From assembly GCA_902775605.1 (NCBI GenBank), contig CACYNE010000020.1, positions 1 through 64,000 on the forward strand: 64,000 nucleotides of DNA, given 5' to 3'. The translations under genes and the position numbers were made by a program. Source of the DNA: an uncultured Prevotellaceae bacterium (GTDB lineage Bacteria > Bacteroidota > Bacteroidia > Bacteroidales > Bacteroidaceae). Below, one piece after another: positions 56,315 through 64,000 of the stretch. Each line of letters starts with the position of its first letter. The stretch's first letter is position 1. A model generated the notes under the pieces. The model ran no database searches. It was not told where the DNA came from and was given only the letters and a program-made list of their open reading frames with translations.

Positions 56315-57736
56315 ATGAAGACCTGGCTCATCATCCTCCTCTTGGCAAGCAGCTTACAGGGCTGGGCCTACGAGCTTGCCGACAGCATGAAGCTGACGCT
56401 GGGCGAGGCCATCGCCCTGGCACAGCAGCAGTCGAGCGACGCCCTGGCGGCTCGCCACTCGCTGGAGGCGGCGGAATGGAGCTACAAGAACTTCCGTGCC
56501 AACTACCTGCCTGCTGTGTCGCTGAGCAGCTCACCCTCGCTGAACCGCCAGATCAGCAGCATCACCCAGCCCGACGGCACCAACGTCTTTGTGCGCCAGA
56601 ACCAACTGAGCACGGACCTGTCGCTGAATATCAGCCAGAACATCTCACTCACTGGCGGCACGGTGTTTATGAGCAACAGCCTGCAACGCCTTGACGAGTT
56701 TGAGCAGCGCACGCTGGGCTACAACAGCATCCCCGTATCGCTGGGTTACCAGCAGAACCTCTTCGGCCACAACAGTCTGCGATGGGCCAAGCGCACGGAA
56801 CCGCTACGCCATAGCATCGCCCGCAAGCAGTATGCCGAGACCATGGAACTGGTGGCGTCGCGTGCCAGTACCTATTTCTTCATGCTGGCCTCGGCACAGA
56901 CCAATCTGGAGATAGCCCGACAGAACTATGCCGTGAGCGACACGCTGCTGCGCTATGCCCGCCGTCGCTACGAGCGAGGCAGCATCACAGAGAACGAGAT
57001 GTTGCAACTGGAGGTGGGCAAACTGACCGAGGAGACCAACCGCCTGAATGCCGAGGCTGACGTGGAGGACGCCATGCAGTCGCTACGCTCGTATCTGGGC
57101 ATCAAGTCGCAGGTGGCGCTGGTGGTGATGACCGACACGCTGATCCACGACGATATGGTGGATGCCGACGAGGCACTGGCAAAGGCATTGGCCAACAATC
57201 CCGACCCTGAACAGCTGCGGCTGAACGTGGTGGAGAGCCAGAGTGCGCTGTCGTCGGCAAAGGCCAACCGCGGTCTGAAGGCAGACCTATACATGCAGTT
57301 CGGCCTCTCGCAAAAGGGCTCTACTCTGAAGGAGGCCTATGCCAGTCCGCTAAACCAGCAGTATGTCAGCCTGTCGGTGTCGCTGCCCCTGCTGGACTGG
57401 GGGCGCGGCAAGGGACAGGTGCGTGTGGCGAAGTCGCGCCTGCAACTGACACAGACGCAGAGCGAGCAAGCCATGCAGGACTTCTGTCTAAACGTGCAGA
57501 AGATGGTGCGCCAGTATAACCTGCAGGCCTACCGGGTGAAGATTGCCTATCGCACCCGCGAGACGGCCCTTCGCCGCTATGAGGTGGCTCGCTGGCTGTA
57601 TGTGCAGGGGCGCACCTCGCTGCTGGAACTGAATGCCAGCATCAGCGAGAAGGACAATGCCCAGCGGGCTTTTATTAACGCCTTGCAAACATATTGGAGT
57701 CTGTATTACGGACTCCGCAGTCTGACACTTTCCTAA
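56315..57736 (+). CDS. TolC-family outer-membrane efflux protein
   Basis: The 473-residue protein has a signal peptide (about 1-18). The rest shows the two-fold helical repeat of TolC proteins: each half has a long coiled-coil region (~35-75 and ~155-235; ~285-320 and ~365-440) separated by beta-barrel strands (~80-130, ~320-360). LTLGEAIALAQQQSSDA (~28-44) is the typical opening helix. It forms the outer-membrane duct for the FtsX-ATPase-adaptor complex encoded around it. It lies 4 nt after the ATPase gene and 12 nt before the adaptor gene. Confidence 0.92.
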   Translation: MKTWLIILLLASSLQGWAYELADSMKLTLGEAIALAQQQSSDALAARHSLEAAEWSYKNFRANYLPAVSLSSSPSLNRQISSITQPDGTNVFVRQNQLSTDLSLNISQNISLTGGTVFMSNSLQRLDEFEQRTLGYNSIPVSLGYQQNLFGHNSLRWAKRTEPLRHSIARKQYAETMELVASRASTYFFMLASAQTNLEIARQNYAVSDTLLRYARRRYERGSITENEMLQLEVGKLTEETNRLNAEADVEDAMQSLRSYLGIKSQVALVVMTDTLIHDDMVDADEALAKALANNPDPEQLRLNVVESQSALSSAKANRGLKADLYMQFGLSQKGSTLKEAYASPLNQQYVSLSVSLPLLDWGRGKGQVRVAKSRLQLTQTQSEQAMQDFCLNVQKMVRQYNLQAYRVKIAYRTRETALRRYEVARWLYVQGRTSLLELNASISEKDNAQRAFINALQTYWSLYYGLRSLTLS

Positions 57737-57748
57737 CGCAAGAACAAA

Positions 57749-59008
57749 ATGGATATCAAGTTACCAAAGAAGCCGTGGTACATCAAATACCGCTTATATA
57801 TCATTGGTGGCATCGTGCTGGCCGCCCTGATGACCTATGCCCTGGTGCTGCAGCTGGGCCCACGCACCCTGAAGGTGAAGGTGAACGGCGACCAAATAGC
57901 AACCGTGGTCGAGGGCAATTTCCTGGAGTATATCGACGTGAACGGCACGGTATGCCCTGCCACCAGCATGCGGGTCAACGCCACCGAGGGGGGCACCGTG
58001 GAACGCATCTGCTGTCACAACGGCGACATGATGCGTCGCGGCGACACCATCCTGGTGCTGTCGAACCCCAAGGTACTGGAAGAGATGGCTGCCGAGCGGC
58101 AGAACTACGAGCTGCAGCAGATGCAGCACCGCCAGCAACTCATCGAGATGCAGCAGAAGAGCATCACCCTGCGCAGTCAGGCGTTGCAGGCCGACTTCGA
58201 ACTGAAGAAGATGGCGCAGGACTATGAACTGGCCGAGGAAGAGGCGCGCATGGGGGTCAGGAGCAAGGCACAGCTGAAGGTGGCGAAGGAGGAATACGAC
58301 TATAACCGCCGCCGCACGCTGCTGAACATCGAGAGTCTGCACCAGGACTCGGTGCTCAACGTCATTGGCCGACAACTGATTCAGCAGCAGATGGCGATGG
58401 AGGCGAAGAAGCTGGACAACAGCAACCGGCGCAGCGCGGCGCTCGTCATCGTGGCACCCACCGACGGACAGATTAGCAACCTCAATGCCACCATCGGCGC
58501 ACAGGTGTCGGCTGGCGATCAGGTGGGAGAGATTGGCGTGCTGACGGAAAACAAGTTGACGGCGCGCCTGAACGAGTATTACATTGACCGCATACAGACG
58601 GGACTGCCCGCCACCGCCACACTGAAAGGCAGGAAGTATGCCTTTGAGGTGAGCCGCATCATGCCGCAGATACAGGACCACTGCTTCACGGTGGAGCTGA
58701 AGCCTGTGGCCGACCCCTCGAAGCGTGAGGACGAGAGCCTGCGCACAGGTCAGACACTACGCCTGCAGATTGAGTTGGGCAAGCCCGAACGCCGACTCAT
58801 CATGCCGCGTGGCAATTTCTACAGTCACACCAGCGGACAGTGGGTCATGGTTGTGGACAAAAATAAAAGCTCTGCGCACCGCGTTCCCATCAAATTGGGA
58901 AGGCAGAACACAGAGCATTATGAAATCATCAGCGGCCTCAGCGCCGGCGACCGCGTCATCATCAACGGTTACGAAGCATTCGGCGAAGCGGATGTCGTGA
59001 AGTGGTGA
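57749..59008 (+). CDS. HlyD/MacA-type membrane fusion (adaptor) protein
   Basis: The protein has 419 residues. One N-terminal membrane helix (~15-36) is followed by a split lipoyl-like domain (~65-100 and ~240-275). Between them lies a long Gln/Glu-rich alpha-helical hairpin (~105-235; LEEMAAERQNYELQQMQHRQ) that docks on TolC. Beta-barrel and membrane-proximal domains follow (~280-415). It links the inner-membrane permease to the outer-membrane factor. Finding all four components in one operon with a dedicated two-component system supports export of a stress compound, peptide or lipid. It ends 18 bp before a convergent gene. Confidence 0.92.
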   Translation: MDIKLPKKPWYIKYRLYIIGGIVLAALMTYALVLQLGPRTLKVKVNGDQIATVVEGNFLEYIDVNGTVCPATSMRVNATEGGTVERICCHNGDMMRRGDTILVLSNPKVLEEMAAERQNYELQQMQHRQQLIEMQQKSITLRSQALQADFELKKMAQDYELAEEEARMGVRSKAQLKVAKEEYDYNRRRTLLNIESLHQDSVLNVIGRQLIQQQMAMEAKKLDNSNRRSAALVIVAPTDGQISNLNATIGAQVSAGDQVGEIGVLTENKLTARLNEYYIDRIQTGLPATATLKGRKYAFEVSRIMPQIQDHCFTVELKPVADPSKREDESLRTGQTLRLQIELGKPERRLIMPRGNFYSHTSGQWVMVVDKNKSSAHRVPIKLGRQNTEHYEIISGLSAGDRVIINGYEAFGEADVVKW

Positions 59009-59026
59009 GGCAGCCTTGAGAACAAA

Positions 59027-59752
59027 TCAAACCTCAACCATACGCATCTCGATGTCGTCAAGGGGACGGTCGGCACGACCGGTGGCTGAGCCTTGAATCA
59101 ACTCCACGACGTCGAGGCCCTCCTCTACTTCGCCAAAGACGGTGTACTGCCCATCAAGATGGGGTGTGCCGCCGATGGTGGTGTAGATTTTCATCTGCTC
59201 CTCTGTGATGCCGTCGCCAGTGACCTGCGCCTCGGCCTCGTCAGCCAACTGCTCCTGCAGGGCCTGCAACCCCTCGCGGTTACGCTCACGACGCATCTGC
59301 ATAATCTCGTCGTGGTGCTGACCCACCAGCTGATTGAAGGCCGACTGGATCTTCTGCATCTTCAGCTGCTTGGAGAACTGACGCAGCTGGCCCTCGTTAT
59401 ACACCTGACCCCAGACGATATAGAACTGCGAACCGCTGCTGCGACGCTGGGGATTGACCTCGTCGCCCTGACGGGCTGCGGCCAAGGCACCACGCTTGTG
59501 GAAGAGGTTGTCCTTGATTTCGGCCTCAAGGGTGTAGTCGGGACCGCCCACGCCCAGCATCTTGCCGATAGGGGCGCCCTTCGAGTCGGGGTCGCCGCCC
59601 TGAATCATAAAGCCCTTGATGACACGATGGAACAGGGTACCGTCATAATAGCCCTCGCGCACCAGTTTGATGAAGTTATCACGGTGAATGGGGGTCTCGT
59701 CATAAAGGCGAACCACGATGTCGCCGAGCATTGTTTGTATCTTTACTTTCAT
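59027..59752 (-). CDS. Cyclophilin-type peptidyl-prolyl isomerase with large insertion
   Basis: The protein has 241 residues and no signal peptide, so it is cytoplasmic. The cyclophilin core is recognisable from FHRVIKGFMIQGGD (~40-53, catalytic Arg in FHRV), SSGSQFYIV (~105-113) and DGQYTVFGEVEEGLDVV (~199-215). Between the last two, ~75 residues (~120-195) of charged, coiled-coil-like helix (MRRERNREGLQALQEQLADE) are inserted into a fold that is otherwise ~165 residues. Such insertions occur in some Bacteroidetes cyclophilins and may mediate partner binding. Its promoter candidate is at 59787-59794. It converges with the adaptor gene of the efflux operon. Confidence 0.9.
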   Translation of the reverse strand: MKVKIQTMLGDIVVRLYDETPIHRDNFIKLVREGYYDGTLFHRVIKGFMIQGGDPDSKGAPIGKMLGVGGPDYTLEAEIKDNLFHKRGALAAARQGDEVNPQRRSSGSQFYIVWGQVYNEGQLRQFSKQLKMQKIQSAFNQLVGQHHDEIMQMRRERNREGLQALQEQLADEAEAQVTGDGITEEQMKIYTTIGGTPHLDGQYTVFGEVEEGLDVVELIQGSATGRADRPLDDIEMRMVEV

Positions 59753-59786
59753 AGCAAATTTGAAGTTTTAATTAGTTTATTGGCTA

Positions 59787-59794
59787 CAAAATTA
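59787..59794 (-). promoter_or_regulatory. -7 element of the cyclophilin gene
   Basis: TAATTTTG on the minus strand, 35 nt upstream of the ATG at 59752. No convincing -33 element. Confidence 0.5.
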
Positions 59795-59962
59795 GCGAAA
59801 AGTCGGCAATTCTCTGCGTTTTAGGCACAATTTTAAGTGATTTTAGCAAAAGCCACTTTCAATTTGTTCGTTTATTATGCGTAAATATAACAATATGTAA
59901 GTTTTGGCGTATTTTTAGTTTCGTATTGCCTGAAGAATGAGCGATGTGCCACCTTTTTGTAT

Positions 59963-59970
59963 TACTTTTG
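59963..59970 (+). promoter_or_regulatory. -7 element of the ammonium channel gene
   Basis: TACTTTTGCACC at 59963-59974 matches the Bacteroidetes -7 element and lies 28 nt before ATG 59999. It overlaps a longer in-frame extension starting with TTG at 59957, which is another reason to reject that extension. Confidence 0.55.
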
Positions 59971-59998
59971 CACCGCAAATTTTACAGATAAAAGAGTT

Positions 59999-61384
59999 AT
60001 GAAGGTAAAGAAACGTTGGATTATCCTGATGACGGCAATGACGCTGATTGCCATCTCAGGCATTTTCGTAGGTGAACCTACATTCGAGTGTGACTGGTCG
60101 GTAATCTCGGCTGCCGATGTAGCTTGGCTGATTACGGCCACTATTTTCGTGTTAATGATGACGCCAGGCCTGTCGTTCTTCTACGGCGGCATGGTGGGCG
60201 CCAAGAACGTGATATCGACGATGCTGCAGTCGTTTATCGCCATGGGACTGATTTCGGTGCTGTGGGTGGCTGTAGGCTTCTCGCTGTGCTTCGGCGACGA
60301 CATTGGCGGCGTAATAGGCAATCCGCTGACCTTCCTGATGTTTCAGAACGTAGGAGCCGAGGTATATACCACGCCCGCGGGTAATATATTAGGTGGAGCC
60401 ACCATCCCCCTGGCGCTGTTTGCCCTGTTCCAGATGAAGTTTGCCATCATCACGCCATCGCTGATCACGGGCTCGTTTGCTGAGCGTGTCAGGTTCTCGG
60501 CCTATATGTTTTTCATGATGTTCTTCTTCTTCGTCATCTACTGTCCGCTGGCCCACATGACGTGGCACCCCGAGGGTCTCTTTATGAAATGGGGCGTCAT
60601 CGACTTTGCCGGCGGTATCGTGGTACACGCATCGAGTGGTGTGGCAGCCCTGGCAGGCGCCATCTACCTGGGACGACGCAAAGCGGAGACCCGCAAGAGC
60701 GAGCCGGCCAACATCCCGTTTGTTCTTCTTGGCGCTGCCCTGCTTTGGTTGGGATGGTTCGGTTTCAATGCGGGTTCTTCGCTCCATGCCGACGGACAGG
60801 CCATCAAGGCGTTCCTCAACACCAACACGGCATCGGCAACGGCAATGATGACGTGGATCTTCTTCGACTGCCTGCGCGGTCGCAAGCCCTCGGCCATGGG
60901 TGCCGCCGTGGGTTGCGTGGTAGGTCTGGTGGCCATCACCCCATCGGCAGGCTATGTCACCGTGGGACAGAGCATCTTCATTGCCTTCATCATCACGATG
61001 ATCTGTAACATCGCCGTGTATTGGCGCTCGCACACCAGCATCGACGATGCCCTCGACGTGTTCCCCACTCACGGCACAGGTGGTATCTTCGGCACGGTGC
61101 TCACGGGCATCTTCATTCAGGAGGGCCTCATCGCCGGCACATGGGACGGTTTCGTCATCTTCCTCTATCATCTGCTGGCCATCGTCATCGTGTTTGTCTA
61201 TACCTTTGCCATGAGCTGGGCGGGTTACAAACTTATTGACAGTTTGATACCCATGCGCGTGTCGGTTTACAGCGAAAAAGTGGGCCTCGACTTCTCGCAA
61301 CACGACGAGCACTACGGATTGGCACACATCGGCGAACGTGAGTTGGCTGAATATGAAGAGCATCTACGTGTAAAAAATAAATAG
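59999..61384 (+). CDS. amtB: Ammonium channel/transporter (Amt family)
   Basis: The protein has 461 residues from ATG 59999. It has 11 or more membrane helices and the Amt hallmarks: TPGLSFFYGGMV (~55-66), AERVRFSAY (161-169), the first pore His in DFAGGIVVH (His210) and the second in FPTHGTGGIFGT (His358). It conducts ammonium/ammonia into the cell. The N-terminal hydrophobic helix may be a cleaved signal, as in other Amt proteins. No glnK (PII) gene follows, unlike in many bacteria; the next gene is unrelated. The promoter has no obvious nitrogen-control site that I can recognise. Confidence 0.95.
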   Translation: MKVKKRWIILMTAMTLIAISGIFVGEPTFECDWSVISAADVAWLITATIFVLMMTPGLSFFYGGMVGAKNVISTMLQSFIAMGLISVLWVAVGFSLCFGDDIGGVIGNPLTFLMFQNVGAEVYTTPAGNILGGATIPLALFALFQMKFAIITPSLITGSFAERVRFSAYMFFMMFFFFVIYCPLAHMTWHPEGLFMKWGVIDFAGGIVVHASSGVAALAGAIYLGRRKAETRKSEPANIPFVLLGAALLWLGWFGFNAGSSLHADGQAIKAFLNTNTASATAMMTWIFFDCLRGRKPSAMGAAVGCVVGLVAITPSAGYVTVGQSIFIAFIITMICNIAVYWRSHTSIDDALDVFPTHGTGGIFGTVLTGIFIQEGLIAGTWDGFVIFLYHLLAIVIVFVYTFAMSWAGYKLIDSLIPMRVSVYSEKVGLDFSQHDEHYGLAHIGERELAEYEEHLRVKNK

Positions 61385-61420
61385 ACAGAATTTGGACAAA
61401 AAGAGTCAAAAAGCACGTTT

Positions 61421-61469
61421 TGAGACAACTTTTCCCAGATTTGAGACATATTTTCCCGCCAGTGAGACA
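61421..61469. promoter_or_regulatory. Three TGAGACA direct repeats at exact 21-bp spacing
   Basis: TGAGACA occurs at 61421-61427, 61442-61448 and 61463-61469, each 21 bp apart, so all face the same side of the helix. The first two copies are also followed by a common TTTTCCC. The last copy ends 20 bp before the -7 element at 61490-61497. This is the layout of a cooperative activator or repressor array controlling the gene at 61591. Confidence 0.75.
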
Positions 61470-61489
61470 TCCGTCTTGCTGGCATTTTG

Positions 61490-61497
61490 TAACTTTG
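61490..61497 (+). promoter_or_regulatory. -7 element of the orphan gene at 61591
   Basis: TAACTTTG followed by CAG matches the Bacteroidetes -7 element. There is no consensus -33 TTG; the TGAGACA repeat occupies that area, consistent with an activator-dependent promoter. The predicted leader is about 90 nt. Confidence 0.6.
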
Positions 61498-61590
61498 CAG
61501 TCGAAAAAGAATAAGTAACAAACCACAAAAGTCAAATGAACTCAAAAGAATCTTCATCAGGTAACGACTAAACTATACGAAAGAAATCAC

Positions 61591-62124
61591 ATGGAACAAA
61601 ATGTCAACAAATGGGGAGCAGGTGATATCGTAACCCTGCCAAGAACGGAAAGACTGTTAAAGAAGAGCGGAACGACAACATACAAGAGTTATGTTGCCTC
61701 ACGCTTCCTATGTATCAAGGAACCTACGGAAGGACATCGCGGCATCCTCGTCAAGGTGCTGGGAAAGATGTTTGGCGAGCATATCATCCACGTCAACGGA
61801 AAGGTGTTTTGCAAAGATGACTGCGACGAGCTGTTTTCAGGAAAGACTTATCTGGGCTATCCCTTCCCCTCGGAACAGGATGTCAAGGAGGTGCTGGACA
61901 TTCTGCACAAGGACCAGAGCTTGCTGAAGCAACTGCAGGACGCCTCGATGCATTTCAATCCCGACTCTACCATCTGGGTGAGCGAGACCAAGCGCAACAA
62001 GCTGTTGAGAAAGAAGTCTCAGTTCTTCGATGCAAAGAGCGGTGAGCTCTGCGTGGACGACGGCAACCGTGCCCACTATCGACTGACAGTGGTCTATTTC
62101 GACGAAGAAGAATTGGACTGGTAG
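61591..62124 (+). CDS. Unrecognised 177-residue cytoplasmic protein
   Basis: I do not recognise this family. The protein has 177 residues, no signal peptide and no membrane helix. It is rich in Lys, Asp and Glu. A basic N-terminal part (RTERLLKKSGTTTYKSYVAS, ~18-37) is followed by a mixed alpha/beta region with two close cysteines (FCKDDCDELF, Cys73 and Cys77) and a highly acidic end (YFDEEELDW). The Cys pair has no second pair, so a zinc site is unsupported. It is a single-gene unit behind three TGAGACA repeats, between the ammonium channel and the mtnN-luxS pair. Codon usage and third-position G/C look like the neighbours, so recent transfer is not evident. Confidence 0.75.
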   Translation: MEQNVNKWGAGDIVTLPRTERLLKKSGTTTYKSYVASRFLCIKEPTEGHRGILVKVLGKMFGEHIIHVNGKVFCKDDCDELFSGKTYLGYPFPSEQDVKEVLDILHKDQSLLKQLQDASMHFNPDSTIWVSETKRNKLLRKKSQFFDAKSGELCVDDGNRAHYRLTVVYFDEEELDW

Positions 62125-62168
62125 AATAAAAAAGTGCCTCCTTGTCGGTGAGTTACAATAATTTTGAT

Positions 62169-62176
62169 TATCTTTG
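62169..62176 (+). promoter_or_regulatory. -7 element of the mtnN-luxS unit
   Basis: TATCTTTGCAGCC at 62169-62181 matches the Bacteroidetes -7 element and lies 27 nt before ATG 62204. Confidence 0.6.
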
Positions 62177-62203
62177 CAGCCAAGACTTTAAATTTGACTG
62201 TAT

Positions 62204-62848
62204 ATGAAAATAGGAATTATTGTAGCTATGGACAAGGAGCTGCACCAGTTGCAGCAAGTGTTTAAGGACAGCGAGGTGCTGGTGCAGAAATGCGGCATTG
62301 GCAAGGTGAACGCTGCCTTGGGTGCTCAGAAGATGATCAATGAGTTTCACCCCGACTGCATCATCAGCAGCGGATGTGCCGGCGGCAACGGCGACGATAT
62401 CAACATACAGGATATCGTGGTGAGCTCAGAGTTGTGCTACCATGATGTGTATTGCGGAAAGGCCATCGACGACACCACCGTCTATGGTCAGGTGCAGGGC
62501 TTGCCTGCCCGCTATCAGGCCGACCCTTATCTGCTGGAGAAGGCCAAGAGCCTGCCCCTGTCAGACATCAAGCTGCACCCCGGACTCATTGTCACTGGCG
62601 ACTGGTTTGTTGACTCAAAGGAGAAGATGCGCGAGATTATAGGCCACTTCCCCGAGGCCAAGGCCATCGACATGGAGTCGTGCGCCATCGCCCAGACCTG
62701 CTATATTAACAAGGTGCCCTTCATCTCGTTCCGCGTGGTGAGCGACATCCCCCTGCGCGACACCGATGCCTCGCAGTATCACAACTTCTGGGACACCGTG
62801 GCTGCCAACTCATTCATGACCACCAAGGCCCTTGTGGAGTCGCTTTAA
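62204..62848 (+). CDS. mtnN: 5'-methylthioadenosine/S-adenosylhomocysteine nucleosidase
   Basis: The 214-residue protein has the key residues of the MTA/SAH nucleosidase family: Glu12 in VAMDKEL, GIGKVNAAL (31-39), SGCAGG (56-61), the substrate-binding Glu158 in IDMESCA and catalytic Asp181 in VVSDIP. It is slightly shorter than the ~230-residue Escherichia coli enzyme. It splits adenine from S-adenosylhomocysteine or methylthioadenosine; the first gives S-ribosylhomocysteine, the substrate of LuxS, whose gene follows after 48 nt. The two genes together form the complete two-step recycling route of the activated methyl cycle. It acts in the cytoplasm. Confidence 0.95.
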   Translation: MKIGIIVAMDKELHQLQQVFKDSEVLVQKCGIGKVNAALGAQKMINEFHPDCIISSGCAGGNGDDINIQDIVVSSELCYHDVYCGKAIDDTTVYGQVQGLPARYQADPYLLEKAKSLPLSDIKLHPGLIVTGDWFVDSKEKMREIIGHFPEAKAIDMESCAIAQTCYINKVPFISFRVVSDIPLRDTDASQYHNFWDTVAANSFMTTKALVESL

Positions 62849-62896
62849 CGCACCTCATTTTCCTTTTTCGCCTTTTTACCCTTTTACTTTTAAAAC

Positions 62897-63391
62897 ATGG
62901 AAGTTATTCAGAGTTTCACCATCGATCATACACGCCTGAAGCCAGGCATCTATGTCTCTCGCGAGGACAAGGGCTTTACCACCTTCGACCTGCGCATCAC
63001 CGAGCCCAACCAGGAGCCCGCCGTCGCCCCGGCAGCCATGCACAGCCTGGAGCACTTGATGGCCACCTGGTTTCGCAACTCAGAAGCCAAGGACGACGTG
63101 GTCTATGTAGGTCCCATGGGTTGTCTCACGGGCATGTATATCATCATGACGGGTTCTTATACCGTAGAGGATATGCGTCGTCTCACCATCGACTGTCTGA
63201 AGTGGATTCTCACCCAGACCGAGGTGCCCGCCACCCGTCCTGAGGCCTGCGGCAACTACCTGCTTCACGACCTGCCCATGTGTCTGTGGGAGAGTCGCCG
63301 TTATCTTGACCGCCTGGAGCACGATTTTCACTCAGAGTACACCAAACTTCAGATTACCCTTGATGACGGCAAGGTGTTTGCCGACGCATAA
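62897..63391 (+). CDS. luxS: S-ribosylhomocysteine lyase, autoinducer-2 synthesis
   Basis: The protein has 164 residues, full length for LuxS. The metal site is His49 and His53 in HSLEHLMATWFRN together with Cys118 in EACGNY; the catalytic Cys76 lies in GPMGCLTGMY and Glu52 sits in the HxxEH motif. It cleaves S-ribosylhomocysteine to homocysteine and DPD, the precursor of autoinducer-2. It lies 48 nt downstream of mtnN, most likely in one transcript, so substrate production and use are coupled. Confidence 0.97.
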   Translation: MEVIQSFTIDHTRLKPGIYVSREDKGFTTFDLRITEPNQEPAVAPAAMHSLEHLMATWFRNSEAKDDVVYVGPMGCLTGMYIIMTGSYTVEDMRRLTIDCLKWILTQTEVPATRPEACGNYLLHDLPMCLWESRRYLDRLEHDFHSEYTKLQITLDDGKVFADA

Positions 63392-63424
63392 CACACATCT
63401 AAAAAGAAGAGTTCCAAAAACAAA

Positions 63425-63943
63425 ATGAAAGAAATCAAAGTCTATCATTCTCTCAAGAAGAATCTGCTACTCTTAGCAAGCTGCCTTGTGTTTATTGCCC
63501 TCGGTATCAGCACCCTTTTCAATCCCCATAAGAATATCAGCACTTATGGTACCGTCATATCATGGACAGCAATCTTGTTCTTTGGCTGCGGAGGATTATT
63601 TATGCTCTATCAAATACTTAAGGAACGTTTCACTGGTCAGGCTTACTATGTGATTACAGACAAAAGTCTCATTATGAACAGTTCCAAGCATTTTGAGGTG
63701 TGTTTTGCCGATGTGGAAGCGTTTTATCTCACGAATGTGATGGGTAACCAAATAATTAGCATCCGATATAAGCCTAACATGGAAGTGCAGAAATTCGAAA
63801 ATGCCAGCACTTTAGGCCGACTTACCCGTCGTTTCAACGAACGCGTAGCTGGAACACAGGAGGGAATCCCCGCCTATGGCCTAAATATCAAAGCTCAGGA
63901 ACTCTGTGATCTACTCAATGAAAGGGTGAAGTCACAAAAGTAA
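63425..63943 (+). CDS. STM3941-like small membrane protein
   Basis: The 172-residue protein has two membrane helices near the start (~14-33 and ~42-63), then a cytoplasmic beta-rich domain (~72-170; YYVITDKSLIMNSSKHFEVC) ending in a basic helix. The layout resembles the STM3941 family of uncharacterised membrane proteins, where the soluble part looks like a PH-type sandwich. The function is unknown. It lies 33 nt after luxS and before a strong terminator, so it may be the third gene of the mtnN-luxS transcript. Confidence 0.65.
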   Translation: MKEIKVYHSLKKNLLLLASCLVFIALGISTLFNPHKNISTYGTVISWTAILFFGCGGLFMLYQILKERFTGQAYYVITDKSLIMNSSKHFEVCFADVEAFYLTNVMGNQIISIRYKPNMEVQKFENASTLGRLTRRFNERVAGTQEGIPAYGLNIKAQELCDLLNERVKSQK

Positions 63944-63980
63944 CAAAAAAAGCGAACGATTTTGTGTCGTTCGCTTTTTC
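63944..63980 (+). terminator. Terminator after the STM3941-like gene
   Basis: AGCGAACGA (63951-63959) pairs perfectly with TCGTTCGCT (63967-63975), loop seven bases, followed by TTTT. An A-run before the stem would also let it work for transcription from the other side. Confidence 0.88.
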
Positions 63981-64000
63981 ACTCTTTTTATCTTTGCTGA

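Noticed and set aside
59957..59998. TTG start for the ammonium channel
   Set aside because: The added 14 residues are encoded by the promoter itself; ATG 59999 begins a normal signal/first helix.

Overview
The window looks like chromosomal DNA of a Bacteroidales bacterium, most likely a Prevotellaceae member (Prevotella/Segatella/Xylanibacter type). The evidence is tandem SusC/SusD pairs, a hybrid two-component sensor fused to an AraC domain, lipoproteins with acidic residues after the lipobox cysteine, C-terminal sorting tails on secreted proteins, and promoters of the Bacteroidetes kind (TTTG or TTG, about 20 nt, then TAnnTTTG). No tRNA, rRNA, CRISPR array, transposase or integrase was seen.

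Layout. Positions 1-1400 hold the start of a membrane protein cut by the window edge and a DUF6261-like protein with a Pro/Asp/Thr tail. Positions 1729-50050 are one large polysaccharide utilisation locus (PUL), nearly all leftward. It has (i) an eight-gene enzyme operon from 19875 down to 1729 (GH5-GH43 fusion, GH43, GH97, GH31, GH3, GH43-CBM6-esterase, GH43-CBM6, SGNH esterase-CE1 esterase); (ii) a monocistronic 1270-residue surface protein (23847-20035); (iii) a hybrid two-component regulator (28133-24210); (iv) a seven-gene outer-membrane operon from 44809 to 28569 (fasciclin lipoprotein, SusC, SusD, two fasciclin lipoproteins, SusC, SusD); (v) a separate TonB-dependent receptor and a lone receiver-domain protein; and (vi) a rightward GH51 arabinofuranosidase. 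The enzymes fit stripping of a heavily decorated arabinoxylan or glucuronoarabinoxylan: arabinofuranosidases, an alpha-xylosidase-like GH31, an alpha-galactosidase-like GH97, acetyl and feruloyl esterases, and beta-xylosidase. No GH10 or GH11 endoxylanase is present. The operon promoters share sequence motifs, so they probably form one regulon.

Positions 50051-50646 hold a strong small-RNA candidate (promoter to terminator about 230 nt, leftward, resembling Bacteroidales-1/6S-type RNA) and a regulatory region. Positions 50647-59008 are a self-contained system: an NtrC-type response regulator, its histidine kinase, an FtsX-type ABC permease, its ATPase, a TolC-like outer-membrane factor and an HlyD-like adaptor. 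Both transcription starts of this system carry the same pair of GTGC-N6-GCAC boxes 20 bp apart plus a -24/-12 (sigma-54) promoter, pointing to an autoregulated sigma-54 tripartite efflux module.

Positions 59027-63943 are housekeeping and unknown genes: a cyclophilin with a large insertion, an ammonium channel, an orphan protein behind three TGAGACA repeats spaced exactly 21 bp, an MTA/SAH nucleosidase next to luxS, and a small STM3941-like membrane protein. All functions are inferred from sequence motifs read by eye; no database search was run.
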